38,406 nt of DNA from Bacillota bacterium. Its GTDB lineage: Bacteria; Bacillota; Sulfobacillia; Sulfobacillales; Sulfobacillaceae. Under the pieces are notes generated by a model. That model was not told where the DNA came from. It did no database searches and saw only the letters and a program-made list of their open reading frames with translations. The stretch is taken from contig JAJYTS010000008.1 in the NCBI GenBank assembly GCA_021792935.1, positions 1 to 38,406 on the forward strand, given 5' to 3'. Position numbers and translations under genes: made by a program. Below are positions 1 through 8,305 of the stretch, one piece after another. Positions within the stretch are counted from its first letter, which is position 1, and each line of letters opens with the position of its first letter.

Positions 1-80
1 CCTGATTGTCAAATGGGGGAGGAACTCCCGATGTGTCATTCGGCAATCGAATCGCGCGACCCTATGAGCACGTCACGGTG

Positions 81-245
81 GTGGCGAATTTCCGAAATGC
101 CCGGTCGGACATTTCCAAAACGGCTGGTCAGTTATTTCCGAACGGAGTGGCGAGGACTTTCCGAAACAGGTGGTTGAACCTTAGCGAAATACGCAAGTGT
201 CACTCGCGGGTCGTTAATGCACATTCGAGCCGGTTAGTGCAATAA
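81..245. mobile_element. Terminal region/remnant of an IS21-like insertion sequence (repeat-rich end)
   Basis: Five TTTCCGAAA-type repeats start at 89, 112, 135, 158 and 181, exactly 23 bp apart. Multiple short repeats at the ends are typical of IS21-family elements. The ORF 6..245 spans them and is probably non-coding. Confidence 0.55.
89..190. repeat. Five 23-bp-period direct repeats (TTTCCGAAA / TTTCCAAAA / TTTCCGAAC / TTTCCGAAA / TTAGCGAAA)
   Basis: Read directly from the sequence. Confidence 0.9.
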
Positions 246-391
246 GCTAGCGGAGACTCACTGTTGTCGTATGGTTCGGCTGCGACGCGACCACCAGATG
301 GTTATAGTAATCTTGTCGCGAAGGTAAGGCGTGAGAGCCGTCACTCTTGAATAAACGACAATAGAACTGGGGCAGGGCGTTCGACTTGGGT

Positions 392-844
392 TTACTTATC
401 GGATTTGAACACCCCGCGAATATAGTGACCTAGTAGCTGATCAGGACGATCGGCGAATAGGTACTTTACTACCACTCCTAGCAACGTACTTACTTGAGCA
501 AATACTCCCGCGAAAAATACCGAGGCCACCCATTGATGAAGCACTAACCGATTTTGCCCCATCCGAATTAAGACAATGTTCGCGACCAGCACTTCTGCGC
601 CAAATATCCCTAGAAGCACCCATCCGAACACTTTGCGAAGATTTCGTTCTTCAGTAGTTTGAGTTTTCCATTCACCGAGAAGGTCTTCAAGAAGGCGGTC
701 CTCCGTGGCCATCCGATGGCGGTACTGCTCAACCTCAATATCTTTCGTAGAGGTTTCTACAACCTCTGATCGCAAGTCTTCTGGCGCACGAGACGGGTCT
801 GCCCCCTGATGCTCCGTCTTATCGCCCGCTTCTTCGGGGCTCAC
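392..844 (-). CDS. Hypothetical membrane protein with two predicted TM segments
   Basis: Charged N-terminal half, then VFGWVLLGIFGAEVLVANIVLI and WVASVFFAGVFAQVSTLLGVVV hydrophobic stretches. Its GTG start overlaps the stop of the upstream ImmA-like gene (GTGA). Confidence 0.7.
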   Translation of the reverse strand: MSPEEAGDKTEHQGADPSRAPEDLRSEVVETSTKDIEVEQYRHRMATEDRLLEDLLGEWKTQTTEERNLRKVFGWVLLGIFGAEVLVANIVLIRMGQNRLVLHQWVASVFFAGVFAQVSTLLGVVVKYLFADRPDQLLGHYIRGVFKSDK

Positions 845-1350
845 CGGACAGTCTTAACGCGCCAGTTGATGAGTTCCTCAGGAACAAGAAACATCCGCGC
901 GAGATCTGCGTGCGAATTTGTGACACGAAGAGATCGTACCCAAGGGTGAGGCATTAGAATTGACAGGGCAAATTCATTAGCCTGGCGCTCCATAGGATGT
1001 TGGGCGTTCTGGCCCAAAGTGTCGTCGTTATCAGCAAAACCTGCATGAGCAACTCTCCGTGGATTTAGGTGCAAGAAATAATGGCCCAGTTCATGGGCAA
1101 TGGCAAAACGTTGCCTCTCGTCAGATGCATCACGATTAACGTAAATTTGATATTGGCCCTCATCTTCGAAAATCATAGAAGACAAAGTCGGGGTCTTAAA
1201 TCGGGTTTCTCGAACCTTGATGCCAAGGTTGTCACAGAGAAAGACAATCGGCACAGGGGGCTCACCTATTTCGTTTTCGAAAAGGATGTCCCATACCAAA
1301 CGTTCTATTGTCGATTGTGAGTTGGTTTCATGTGCAATCATATTAATCAC
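841..1350 (-). CDS. ImmA/IrrE-family metallo-endopeptidase
   Basis: RFAIAHELGHYFLHLNP zinc-peptidase motif (HExxH) followed by MERQANEFALSILMP. Start chosen at GTG 1350 behind AAAGGA; ATG 1341 is also possible. Confidence 0.88.
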   Translation of the reverse strand: MINMIAHETNSQSTIERLVWDILFENEIGEPPVPIVFLCDNLGIKVRETRFKTPTLSSMIFEDEGQYQIYVNRDASDERQRFAIAHELGHYFLHLNPRRVAHAGFADNDDTLGQNAQHPMERQANEFALSILMPHPWVRSLRVTNSHADLARMFLVPEELINWRVKTVR

Positions 1351-1644
1351 GCCGTTCCTTTGCTTCGGAAAAAACAACAATTGAAATGGCACCAGATTAC
1401 CTCCATTCTAAGAAAGTCGTTCCTACAATGTCAATCTTCCCCATCTGAGCCCCCCTAAACAAAAGGACTACTGCTAAGTGTCCACTCGGAATTCTTGCGC
1501 GCAGCGGTCTTAAGTCCAAAGTACAGAACACCCGACACCGTATCTTATGAGTGATTCCATAAGCGAGAGACCAGGCTCCATGGCGGTCTTGCCAATCGGT
1601 ATCATCTCTGTTCACAGAAAAGGAACTTTCTAGGCAATCCCGGT

Positions 1645-1824
1645 TTTGTGCGCCTGTTGTCTCCGCGGGAACAGGAAGCCGTCCACTTGCGGTACCTCCA
1701 CGGCTGGCCCGCTGCCGAAATCGCCGTCTGTCAGGGTTCCCCGGCCAGCACCGTGCGGTGGCGGCTAAAACAAGCATTGAGGAAACTCCGAAACCAGTGG
1801 GAGGAGGCAAACAGCAATACGTGA
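1645..1824 (+). pseudogene. Truncated sigma-70-family (ECF-like) region 4 fragment
   Basis: Frame ending at 1824 reads LSPREQEAVHLRYLHGWPAAEIAVCQGSPASTVRWRLKQALRKLRNQWEEANSNT*, a sigma region-4 HTH. No region 2 upstream; in-frame stop at 1552-1554. Missed by the ORF track because it is short. Confidence 0.72.
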
Positions 1825-1987
1825 AACCTCACACAGCCCAGCAGAAGTTCGGTGCGCGTTCTGCACCAAAACGCCCGACGAGGTCCAGCACATGGTGGCC
1901 GGACCTGGAGTGTACATTTGTGATCGATGTGTGGACGCGGGCGCAAAAATCATTGCGGATCATCGGGCCGGGAACTCGCAGGAGTGA
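1817..1987 (+). CDS. Small stand-alone ClpX-type C4 zinc-finger protein (start codon ATA or lost)
   Basis: Frame reads IRETSHSPAEVRCAFCTKTPDEVQHMVAGPGVYICDRCVDAGAKIIADHRAGNSQE*, with CxxC...GPGVYICDxC as in the ClpX N-terminal domain. GGGAGGAGG at 1799-1807 sits 9 nt upstream of ATA 1817. No in-frame ATG/GTG/TTG. Confidence 0.65.
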   Translation: MRETSHSPAEVRCAFCTKTPDEVQHMVAGPGVYICDRCVDAGAKIIADHRAGNSQE

Positions 1988-2163
1988 CTCGCAGAGAATC
2001 GCCTTGGGCGTACGCGGACTAGGTGTATACCGTTACTAGCGGGACCTAAATAGATGTATGATGTAAACTGGATGTGCGCCAATAGGGTAACCGTAAGTGA
2101 GGCGCATGGTGAGACAATCGGGCGCGCATTCAGCTGCTCGGGACATCTCAAGGAGGCATTCGC

Positions 2164-2748
2164 ATGACTCTACGACGTCATCGAATCATCGTTCTTCTTC
2201 TGACGGTGGGAGTTGTAGGGTTTGGGATCGTCATCGGCGTAAAAGGCCAGATGGCTCGTCAACGGCGGTATCAAGCGGCGCAAATGAGTCCCCTGACGAA
2301 TGATGCGGTTCGGCTTGTGTCGTTTAAGAATGCGTACGTGGGTGATGCGGCCAACGACTACAATTTGAGTACACAACTGCCCTTGGGCGATGTGCCGCAT
2401 ACCATCGCGATCGATCCGACACAGCGGAGTCTCGAGATTCATTACCAGCAATCCATGGGGACCCTTGGTATCCAAACCATGGAATCCAGCCTGGTCTACA
2501 ACGCAACGGCCAACTTTGCGTTGATCGGCAACCTGAACAGTCTCACGTTTGTATTCCCGGGGACTTCCTTCCACACGACGCGAGTTCAGCTGCAATCGTG
2601 GTACGGAGGGGTGCCGACGCTCTCTAGCCGGTCATCGTGGAATCGCGAGGTTCAGCAGAAGCTGTCTCACCCGCGCTACGTGAGGGGGGTCTTCGCGAAA
2701 CTTTTCGACCGAACCGCACTAGCACGTGCCCTCAATCCATCGTTGTAA
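2164..2748 (+). CDS. Membrane-anchored DUF4825-like protein (possible anti-sigma/sensor partner)
   Basis: N-terminal TM, then KNAYVGDAANDYNLSTQLPLGD...LEIHY pattern typical of DUF4825. RBS AAGGAGG at about 2150. Confidence 0.7.
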   Translation: MTLRRHRIIVLLLTVGVVGFGIVIGVKGQMARQRRYQAAQMSPLTNDAVRLVSFKNAYVGDAANDYNLSTQLPLGDVPHTIAIDPTQRSLEIHYQQSMGTLGIQTMESSLVYNATANFALIGNLNSLTFVFPGTSFHTTRVQLQSWYGGVPTLSSRSSWNREVQQKLSHPRYVRGVFAKLFDRTALARALNPSL

Positions 2749-3255
2749 CTCCCGATGAATAAGGTCTCCATTACGGAGCTGTTCGCGGGAATTTCCAACC
2801 TCTGAAGGATGCACAACATGGCAGCCTAGAACATCCTTCCCACTTACGGCCGAAGACGGCGACTTGTCCTAAACAATGGGAAAATTCAACCATGTTTTGC
2901 ATATAGCCAAATATTCTTGTCAGATTACTAATTCTTCTTGTCAGCCAGCAGCGGAATATGGTGTCTCGCCCTGCTGATTCGAAGAGATGGTCCGTGTCAC
3001 AACGATGATGACCACGGAGGTGGAAGGCGTGGCTAGCTTCAAAGGACGGCACCACCTGGGAACGCGCGAAGGCAAGAGCACACCAGAGAGGTGTGCTCAT
3101 TGGTCAATGTACCCCGTCGCCTATTCGTGGAGAGTGCAACCCGCAATCACACATAGCCAAACCGTCCAACGCAAAACCCTTAAATTGCGCTAAAATCCCG
3201 AGGTGTGGACGCCAGATCTTGGAATCCCGCGACACATCGGTGACCCAGGCATGCG

Positions 3256-4176
3256 TTAGTCGTTTCTGCCTTCCAAGTATGGGTGCAACAGTGCATAAAT
3301 CGCTTTAAAGTTAGGTGTATCCAAACCACGTGCGCGACCCAGTTCAACTAGCGCTCCCTGCAAGGCCTCCAGTTCCAGCGGCATACCCTTTTCCAAGTCA
3401 CGATGCATGGATGAGGTCATGGTGGCGGAAAGCGACGCAAAGCGATTCAATAGGATATCGGGGAAATCGTCGGGGATTCCTGGTTCATATGCTTTGGCAA
3501 CGGCGAACCCTTCCCGCACCATATCCCGAAAAAATGCCGATGAAACCGGATCCTCCCGCAAGGGCCCAACCGGCAATCGTGCCGCCGTGGTGATGGCGCT
3601 CAAAGTGGTCAGGAATATGTATTTGGTCCACAGATCAGCCATAATGTTCGGGCGTGGGCCGCCAGGTATCGCTGCCCTTTCCAACCATGATGCGACGTCA
3701 TCGACAAGACCACTTTGTGTCGAGTGAAGTGGACCAAAAAGAACGTCTTGCATGGGACTGGTTTGAAGAATATCCCCCTCGGGGCTTAAGGTCGCCTCAA
3801 CATAGCAGCATCCTCCCCAAACGGCATCTTTACCCAACGCTTCAATTAACCGATCAACATGTTGTACTCCATTAAGGAGAGGGATGACCTTCGCGCCTTT
3901 TTTTACAAGATGTGCTAATTGCGGTAGAGTCTCCTGCAAGTGATAATTTTTAACGGCTAGCATCACTATGGTAGGATCCGCAATGGCGTCGACCGAGGTC
4001 GCCAGGGTCGGTTTAATAACAAAGTCTCCATGAACACTAGACACACGCAAGCCGCGCTGGGATAACGTGGCAAATCGCCCTTCACGCACCAAGAATGTTA
4101 CGGGGGCGCCCGCCTGCGCCAGCTTTCCGCCAAAGTATCCGCCGACCGCTCCCGCTCCCACCACCACGAAATGCAT
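3256..4176 (-). CDS. 2-dehydropantoate 2-reductase (ketopantoate reductase) family
   Basis: MHFVVVGAGAVGGYFGGKLAQAG Rossmann motif, AVKNYHLQETLP, LLNGVQHVDRL, LWTKYIFLTTLSA. RBS AAAGGAGG. Confidence 0.88.
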   Translation of the reverse strand: MHFVVVGAGAVGGYFGGKLAQAGAPVTFLVREGRFATLSQRGLRVSSVHGDFVIKPTLATSVDAIADPTIVMLAVKNYHLQETLPQLAHLVKKGAKVIPLLNGVQHVDRLIEALGKDAVWGGCCYVEATLSPEGDILQTSPMQDVLFGPLHSTQSGLVDDVASWLERAAIPGGPRPNIMADLWTKYIFLTTLSAITTAARLPVGPLREDPVSSAFFRDMVREGFAVAKAYEPGIPDDFPDILLNRFASLSATMTSSMHRDLEKGMPLELEALQGALVELGRARGLDTPNFKAIYALLHPYLEGRND

Positions 4177-4192
4177 CGAAATCCTCCTTTAC

Positions 4193-4211
4193 CGTCCGAT
4201 TATATCGGACG
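4193..4211. promoter_or_regulatory. Perfect 19-bp inverted repeat CGTCCGAT-TAT-ATCGGACG overlapping a TATAAT -10 box (minus strand)
   Basis: 8-bp arms with 3-bp centre. The minus strand reads cgtccgaTATAATcggacg just upstream of the RBS of the reductase gene starting at 4176. Confidence 0.7.
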
Positions 4212-4628
4212 CTATTTAAATGATACCAAGTTAGGGGCTGCCACGCCCTCCTTCTTTCTAAGTAATCAGATCCGAGCAGGGCTTTTACCGTTTTGTCGTT
4301 GGTCCAATATAGTCGGTGACCCGCCCGGGACTTCCAACGCACAACGATATTGGTGGGCTGGGTGTCGGTGCAGAAGCAACGAGTGCCCTGGAGGAACCGC
4401 CACGGCGGTCCTTGGACTGGTGATAGTCTCGCTCGTGACAGTCGATAGTTGGATGGATCGGCCGGCAGTTATGATTGCTGCCATGTGCGGCAATCATCAC
4501 GACCCGGACGCGATGAACATAAAGTGTTTCACATTGCCGGAGAGAAATGAGCCGCTGAACCATCAAGAATCCGTAGCCCTTTCTGCCAAGGATGTTTTTC
4601 GCCACGGCAGACTTTTGCGGTAGATCAT

Positions 4629-5795
4629 TTACTCTCCGAAAGACGCCAACAGCCGGTACAAATCGCGATTGCACTCAAAGCCAATCCCTGGGGCGTCGGG
4701 CAAGCGCACGTATCCCTGTTCTATGGCATGCTTATCGGCAAATCCCCCAAATGGCCGAAATACGCCAGGATATGACTCGTTGCCGCCTAGGCCTAATCCG
4801 GCGGCCAAATGTAGTGACATGAGGTGGCCACCATGTGGAATGACCCGCCGGGGCGACCATCCGTGATCCGCTAGCATGTCTAATACGCGAAGATACTCCA
4901 CCAGACCGTAACTTAAGGCACAGTCAAACTGCAAAAAGTCCTTATGGGGGCGAAGACCGCCATAACGGATGAGGTTGCGGGCATCTTGCATGGAAAAAAG
5001 GTTTTCTCCTGTCGCCAAAGGATGGGGATAGTAGTCCGCTAAAGCGGATTGCAAGGCAAAGTCAAGCGGATCCCCGGCCTCCTCGTACCAAAATAGATTG
5101 TAAGGCATTAACGCGTCGGCATAGGCCATGGCGTCCCTCAGATCGAAGCGGCCATTGGCATCCACCGCCAGACACCGCCCGTCTTTCACAATTTTTAACA
5201 CGGCTTCGATGCGGCGCAAATCCTCGGACAAAGGCGCACCGCCAATCTTCATTTTGACCTTGGTGTAACCGCTATCGAGATAGCCCTGCATTTCCGCTTG
5301 CAACCCCGCCGTATCTTTGCCTGGCTGATAGTAGCCACCCGCCGCGTAGACAAAGACGGTGCTGTCAAACTGCCCGTCCCGGTATTGATCGGCCAGCAGG
5401 CGGTATAGAGGCTTTTCCGCAATTTTTCCCACAATATCCCACAAGGCCATATCAAGGACTCCCACCGCCACCGATCGCTCGCCATGCCCACCCGGCTTTT
5501 CGCCAGCCATTAACACGTCCCATATTTTGTGAGGGTCGAAATTATCTCCCGCGTCAGTCAGCAGCGACTCTGGGGAGGCGTTCATCATGCGCGGAATAAA
5601 GCGTTCGCGCATAATCCCCCCGACCCCGTAGCGCCCATTGGAGTTAAATCCGTATCCCACCACAGGCCTACCCTCACGGACCACATCCGTGACAATGGCC
5701 ACCACCGATGCTGTCATATTGCGAAAACTTATATACGCATTTGCGATCTCCGACTGGATGGGAACAGTTTGTTCGTTTATTGAAAGGATTCGCAT
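4629..5795 (-). CDS. Enolase-superfamily dehydratase, D(-)-tartrate dehydratase-like
   Basis: SFRNMTASVVAIVTDVVREGRPVVGYGFNSNGRYGVGGIMRERFIPR, KVKMKIGGAPLSEDLRRIEAVL, AVDANGRFDL, RVIPHGGHLMSLHLAAGLGLGGNESYP closely match the family as recalled. Confidence 0.85.
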   Translation of the reverse strand: MRILSINEQTVPIQSEIANAYISFRNMTASVVAIVTDVVREGRPVVGYGFNSNGRYGVGGIMRERFIPRMMNASPESLLTDAGDNFDPHKIWDVLMAGEKPGGHGERSVAVGVLDMALWDIVGKIAEKPLYRLLADQYRDGQFDSTVFVYAAGGYYQPGKDTAGLQAEMQGYLDSGYTKVKMKIGGAPLSEDLRRIEAVLKIVKDGRCLAVDANGRFDLRDAMAYADALMPYNLFWYEEAGDPLDFALQSALADYYPHPLATGENLFSMQDARNLIRYGGLRPHKDFLQFDCALSYGLVEYLRVLDMLADHGWSPRRVIPHGGHLMSLHLAAGLGLGGNESYPGVFRPFGGFADKHAIEQGYVRLPDAPGIGFECNRDLYRLLASFGE

Positions 5796-5937
5796 CCGTC
5801 CCGTCTCCTCTACCTTAATTCCAGTGTGGCAAGAATCGCCGCTTTTCGCTCAAGATGCCAGCACGGTCAAACACCACCCCATTTCCGGGGGGCACATTCA
5901 AAACCGGGAGAAACCATCGGACACGGCCATTCAGCGT

Positions 5938-6792
5938 TTAGGACGAGGCCGTGACCGGATTGACCAAGGTCCCAAGCCCGTCAATACGCGCCTCGACGGT
6001 GTCTCCCTCCCCTATCACGACGGCACCAGGGGTTCCCGTGGTTAGAATGGCGGTGGCGCCAATGGTGGATCCGGTGGTGATGAACTCAACTAATTCCGGC
6101 ACGCCATAGGTCATTCCGGATACTTGGTTTTGGGCATGGACGCTGCCATTGATAACCGTTCTGACCCATAGGGAATCCAGCTCCGGAAATTCATCTAATG
6201 TCGCAATCCAGGGACCAAATGAAAAGAAGCTGTCATAACCCTTAGACCGCGTCAAGAAACGGGGGTTTCTTCGCAGAATATCCTCAGTGGTCATGTCCAG
6301 AACCGGCACCACCCCGAATATGACATCCCGCCAGTCCTGTCGGGAGATATCGCGCCCGGTCCTGCCAAAAACCAAAGCCACTTCCGCCTCCGCCGTCGTA
6401 CGCCGTGACACCCGGGGAATGACAATCGCTTCACCGGACCCAATCACGCTGCTGGCGGGCTTCAAGAAGGTGGCAGGCTCCTCCGGCACCTTTTCATCCA
6501 AATCGCCGGCGTGCGCCCGATAGTTAAGACCAATACCGACAATACGTTCCGGATGCCGTAGAGGTGCGGTCACTCGCACCGCCGTTTCCGGCGCGGCTAA
6601 GGCATCAAAGCCTAGAGTCTCCACCTCATCGGCAATATAGGGCGCCAACTCCATGCGGATAATATCCTCAAGGAGGGTAGGAAAGGTGCGATTAAACCGT
6701 TTGTTGACATCGGCCATCGCGACCACGCGGGCATCTTTCATCATTGCGGCAGACGTTGTCCCATCGTTTTGCCTAATAGTTCCCCAACGCAT
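5938..6792 (-). CDS. Fumarylacetoacetate hydrolase (FAH) family protein
   Basis: IVGIGLNYRAHAGDL...FLKPASSVIGSGEAIVIPRVSRRTTAEAEVALVFGRTGRDI...TTGTPGAVVIGEGDTVEARIDGLGTLVNPV. Confidence 0.92.
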   Translation of the reverse strand: MRWGTIRQNDGTTSAAMMKDARVVAMADVNKRFNRTFPTLLEDIIRMELAPYIADEVETLGFDALAAPETAVRVTAPLRHPERIVGIGLNYRAHAGDLDEKVPEEPATFLKPASSVIGSGEAIVIPRVSRRTTAEAEVALVFGRTGRDISRQDWRDVIFGVVPVLDMTTEDILRRNPRFLTRSKGYDSFFSFGPWIATLDEFPELDSLWVRTVINGSVHAQNQVSGMTYGVPELVEFITTGSTIGATAILTTGTPGAVVIGEGDTVEARIDGLGTLVNPVTASS

Positions 6793-6925
6793 TTACATTC
6801 CCCCTCAGGTCAATTGCGGAATGGTCAATCTCCCATGCTGGCAACGGTTCCTGGGAAAGTTTCTAAACCGGCACCGGCCATGGGTGTGATCTTCCCACGT
6901 GTGGGCATTTCCCCCATCGCGGGGG

Positions 6926-7879
6926 TCAACCCTCCCGAACGACATTGCGTTGGGGTTGCTCGTTGACATATAGCGTAAAGACATCGGGGCGCGCGTAATG
7001 GCCTGTCACGTCGAAGTCAAACCGTGCGGCTTCAACCTGCGTCAAATCTAAATCCGCCACTAGCAGACCTTCTTGATGGTACAAAGGTTGGGTCACGTAT
7101 TCGCCCAACGGATCGACAATGGCACTCCCGCCTCGGCATAATTCATCGGGCGCCTCCGCCAAATCGGGGGAACCAGCCAGGTCATCCGGATAATCCTGCT
7201 TGGTCACATATTGATTAGCCCCGATGACAAAGCAGCGGCCCTCACAGGCAATATGCCTGAGCGTCGCCTGCCAAGAGTCACGCGCATCGGCGGTCGGAGC
7301 CACATAAAGAGTGACCCCCTTGTCATACATGGCGGCACGGGCCAACGGCATGTAATTCTCCCAACAAATAAGGCCCCCCATCACTCCAAACGGGGTGGAA
7401 ACCGTCGTCAATGTACTGCCGTCGCCTTCTCCCCAAATCAGCCGTTCGGAAGCGGTGGGCTTCAACTTACGGTGGCGGCCCAACAACTCTCCAGTCGGCC
7501 CAAAATATAGCGTTGTACCGTACAAGGTGCCATGACCTCCATGGTCGGCCTGCTCAATCACCCCCATCACCACATAGGCCTTCGCCCGGGCGACAGCCGC
7601 CCCCAGACGGTCGATGCTGGAACTGGGAATGCTAACCGCGGAGCGCCAATAACGGCCCCAATCATTGCGCCCTTCTGGGCGGCGGGATCCAATAACGCTA
7701 CCAAAAGCCATTCCTCGCGGATACCCTGACAAAAAAGCCTCTGGAAACACGGTAAGATTGGCGCCCCGGTCGGCGGCTTCCTCAATATATCGGCAGGCTT
7801 TTTCCAAACTTCGTTCCTGGTCCATCAACACAGAAGCCGCTTGCACCACGGCTACCGTAACTCGATCCTGGCTTCTCAC
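6926..7879 (-). CDS. Nitrilase (carbon-nitrogen hydrolase family)
   Basis: Catalytic Glu (FPEAFLSGYPRG), Lys (RHRKLKPTASERLIWGEGDG) and Cys (GGLICWENYMPLARAAMY). Start trimmed from 8020 to GTG 7879, preceded by GAGGAGGA. Confidence 0.9.
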   Translation of the reverse strand: MRSQDRVTVAVVQAASVLMDQERSLEKACRYIEEAADRGANLTVFPEAFLSGYPRGMAFGSVIGSRRPEGRNDWGRYWRSAVSIPSSSIDRLGAAVARAKAYVVMGVIEQADHGGHGTLYGTTLYFGPTGELLGRHRKLKPTASERLIWGEGDGSTLTTVSTPFGVMGGLICWENYMPLARAAMYDKGVTLYVAPTADARDSWQATLRHIACEGRCFVIGANQYVTKQDYPDDLAGSPDLAEAPDELCRGGSAIVDPLGEYVTQPLYHQEGLLVADLDLTQVEAARFDFDVTGHYARPDVFTLYVNEQPQRNVVREG

Positions 7880-8165
7880 AGATAGTCCTCCTCTCCACCT
7901 CCATGGCCGCGCTACTTTCAGGAACGTTCCCGACGAGGCTTTCCAAAGCCGGATAAGCACGCATTTTCCCGTTATAACAACCGCCTGCGCCCGGCCAACC
8001 CTCTCTATGGGTATTCCCACCGTCTTTCGTTATGCACTCGCGCTTCAACACCTGGCAATGATTCGCAGCATTCCTCTTGGACCCACGCCGCTAGACTTAA
8101 TGCGTTGGCTGGTTTCTCGATACCAATATCTTTTGCGGGCGGCAGTTTGCCCCATTTGCCAAGAA

Positions 8166-8200
8166 CCTTCAGGCAGGTGCTTTTATGACCTGCCCGAAGG
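8166..8200. other. Intergenic hairpin CCTTC-A-GGCAGGT / ACCTGCC-C-GAAGG
   Basis: 12 paired bases with one internal mismatch and a 9-nt loop, between livF-like and nitrilase genes. No T-tract on either side. Confidence 0.6.
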
Positions 8201-8305
8201 CCTAAAAATGGCCCAATATAGACGCACAAGAAAATTTTCGCGACCCCACCGGCTTTGTTTAGCCACCTCCCTAATCCACGCCGACATTTGCCATTTCCAC
8301 ATATT

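Noticed and set aside
6-245. 79-aa ORF at the left edge
   Set aside because: Overlaps the 23-bp-period repeat array; composition and repeats fit an IS end rather than a protein.
1397-1810. 137-aa minus-strand ORF
   Set aside because: Low-complexity composition and overlaps the plus-strand sigma region-4 fragment, which has clear family motifs.
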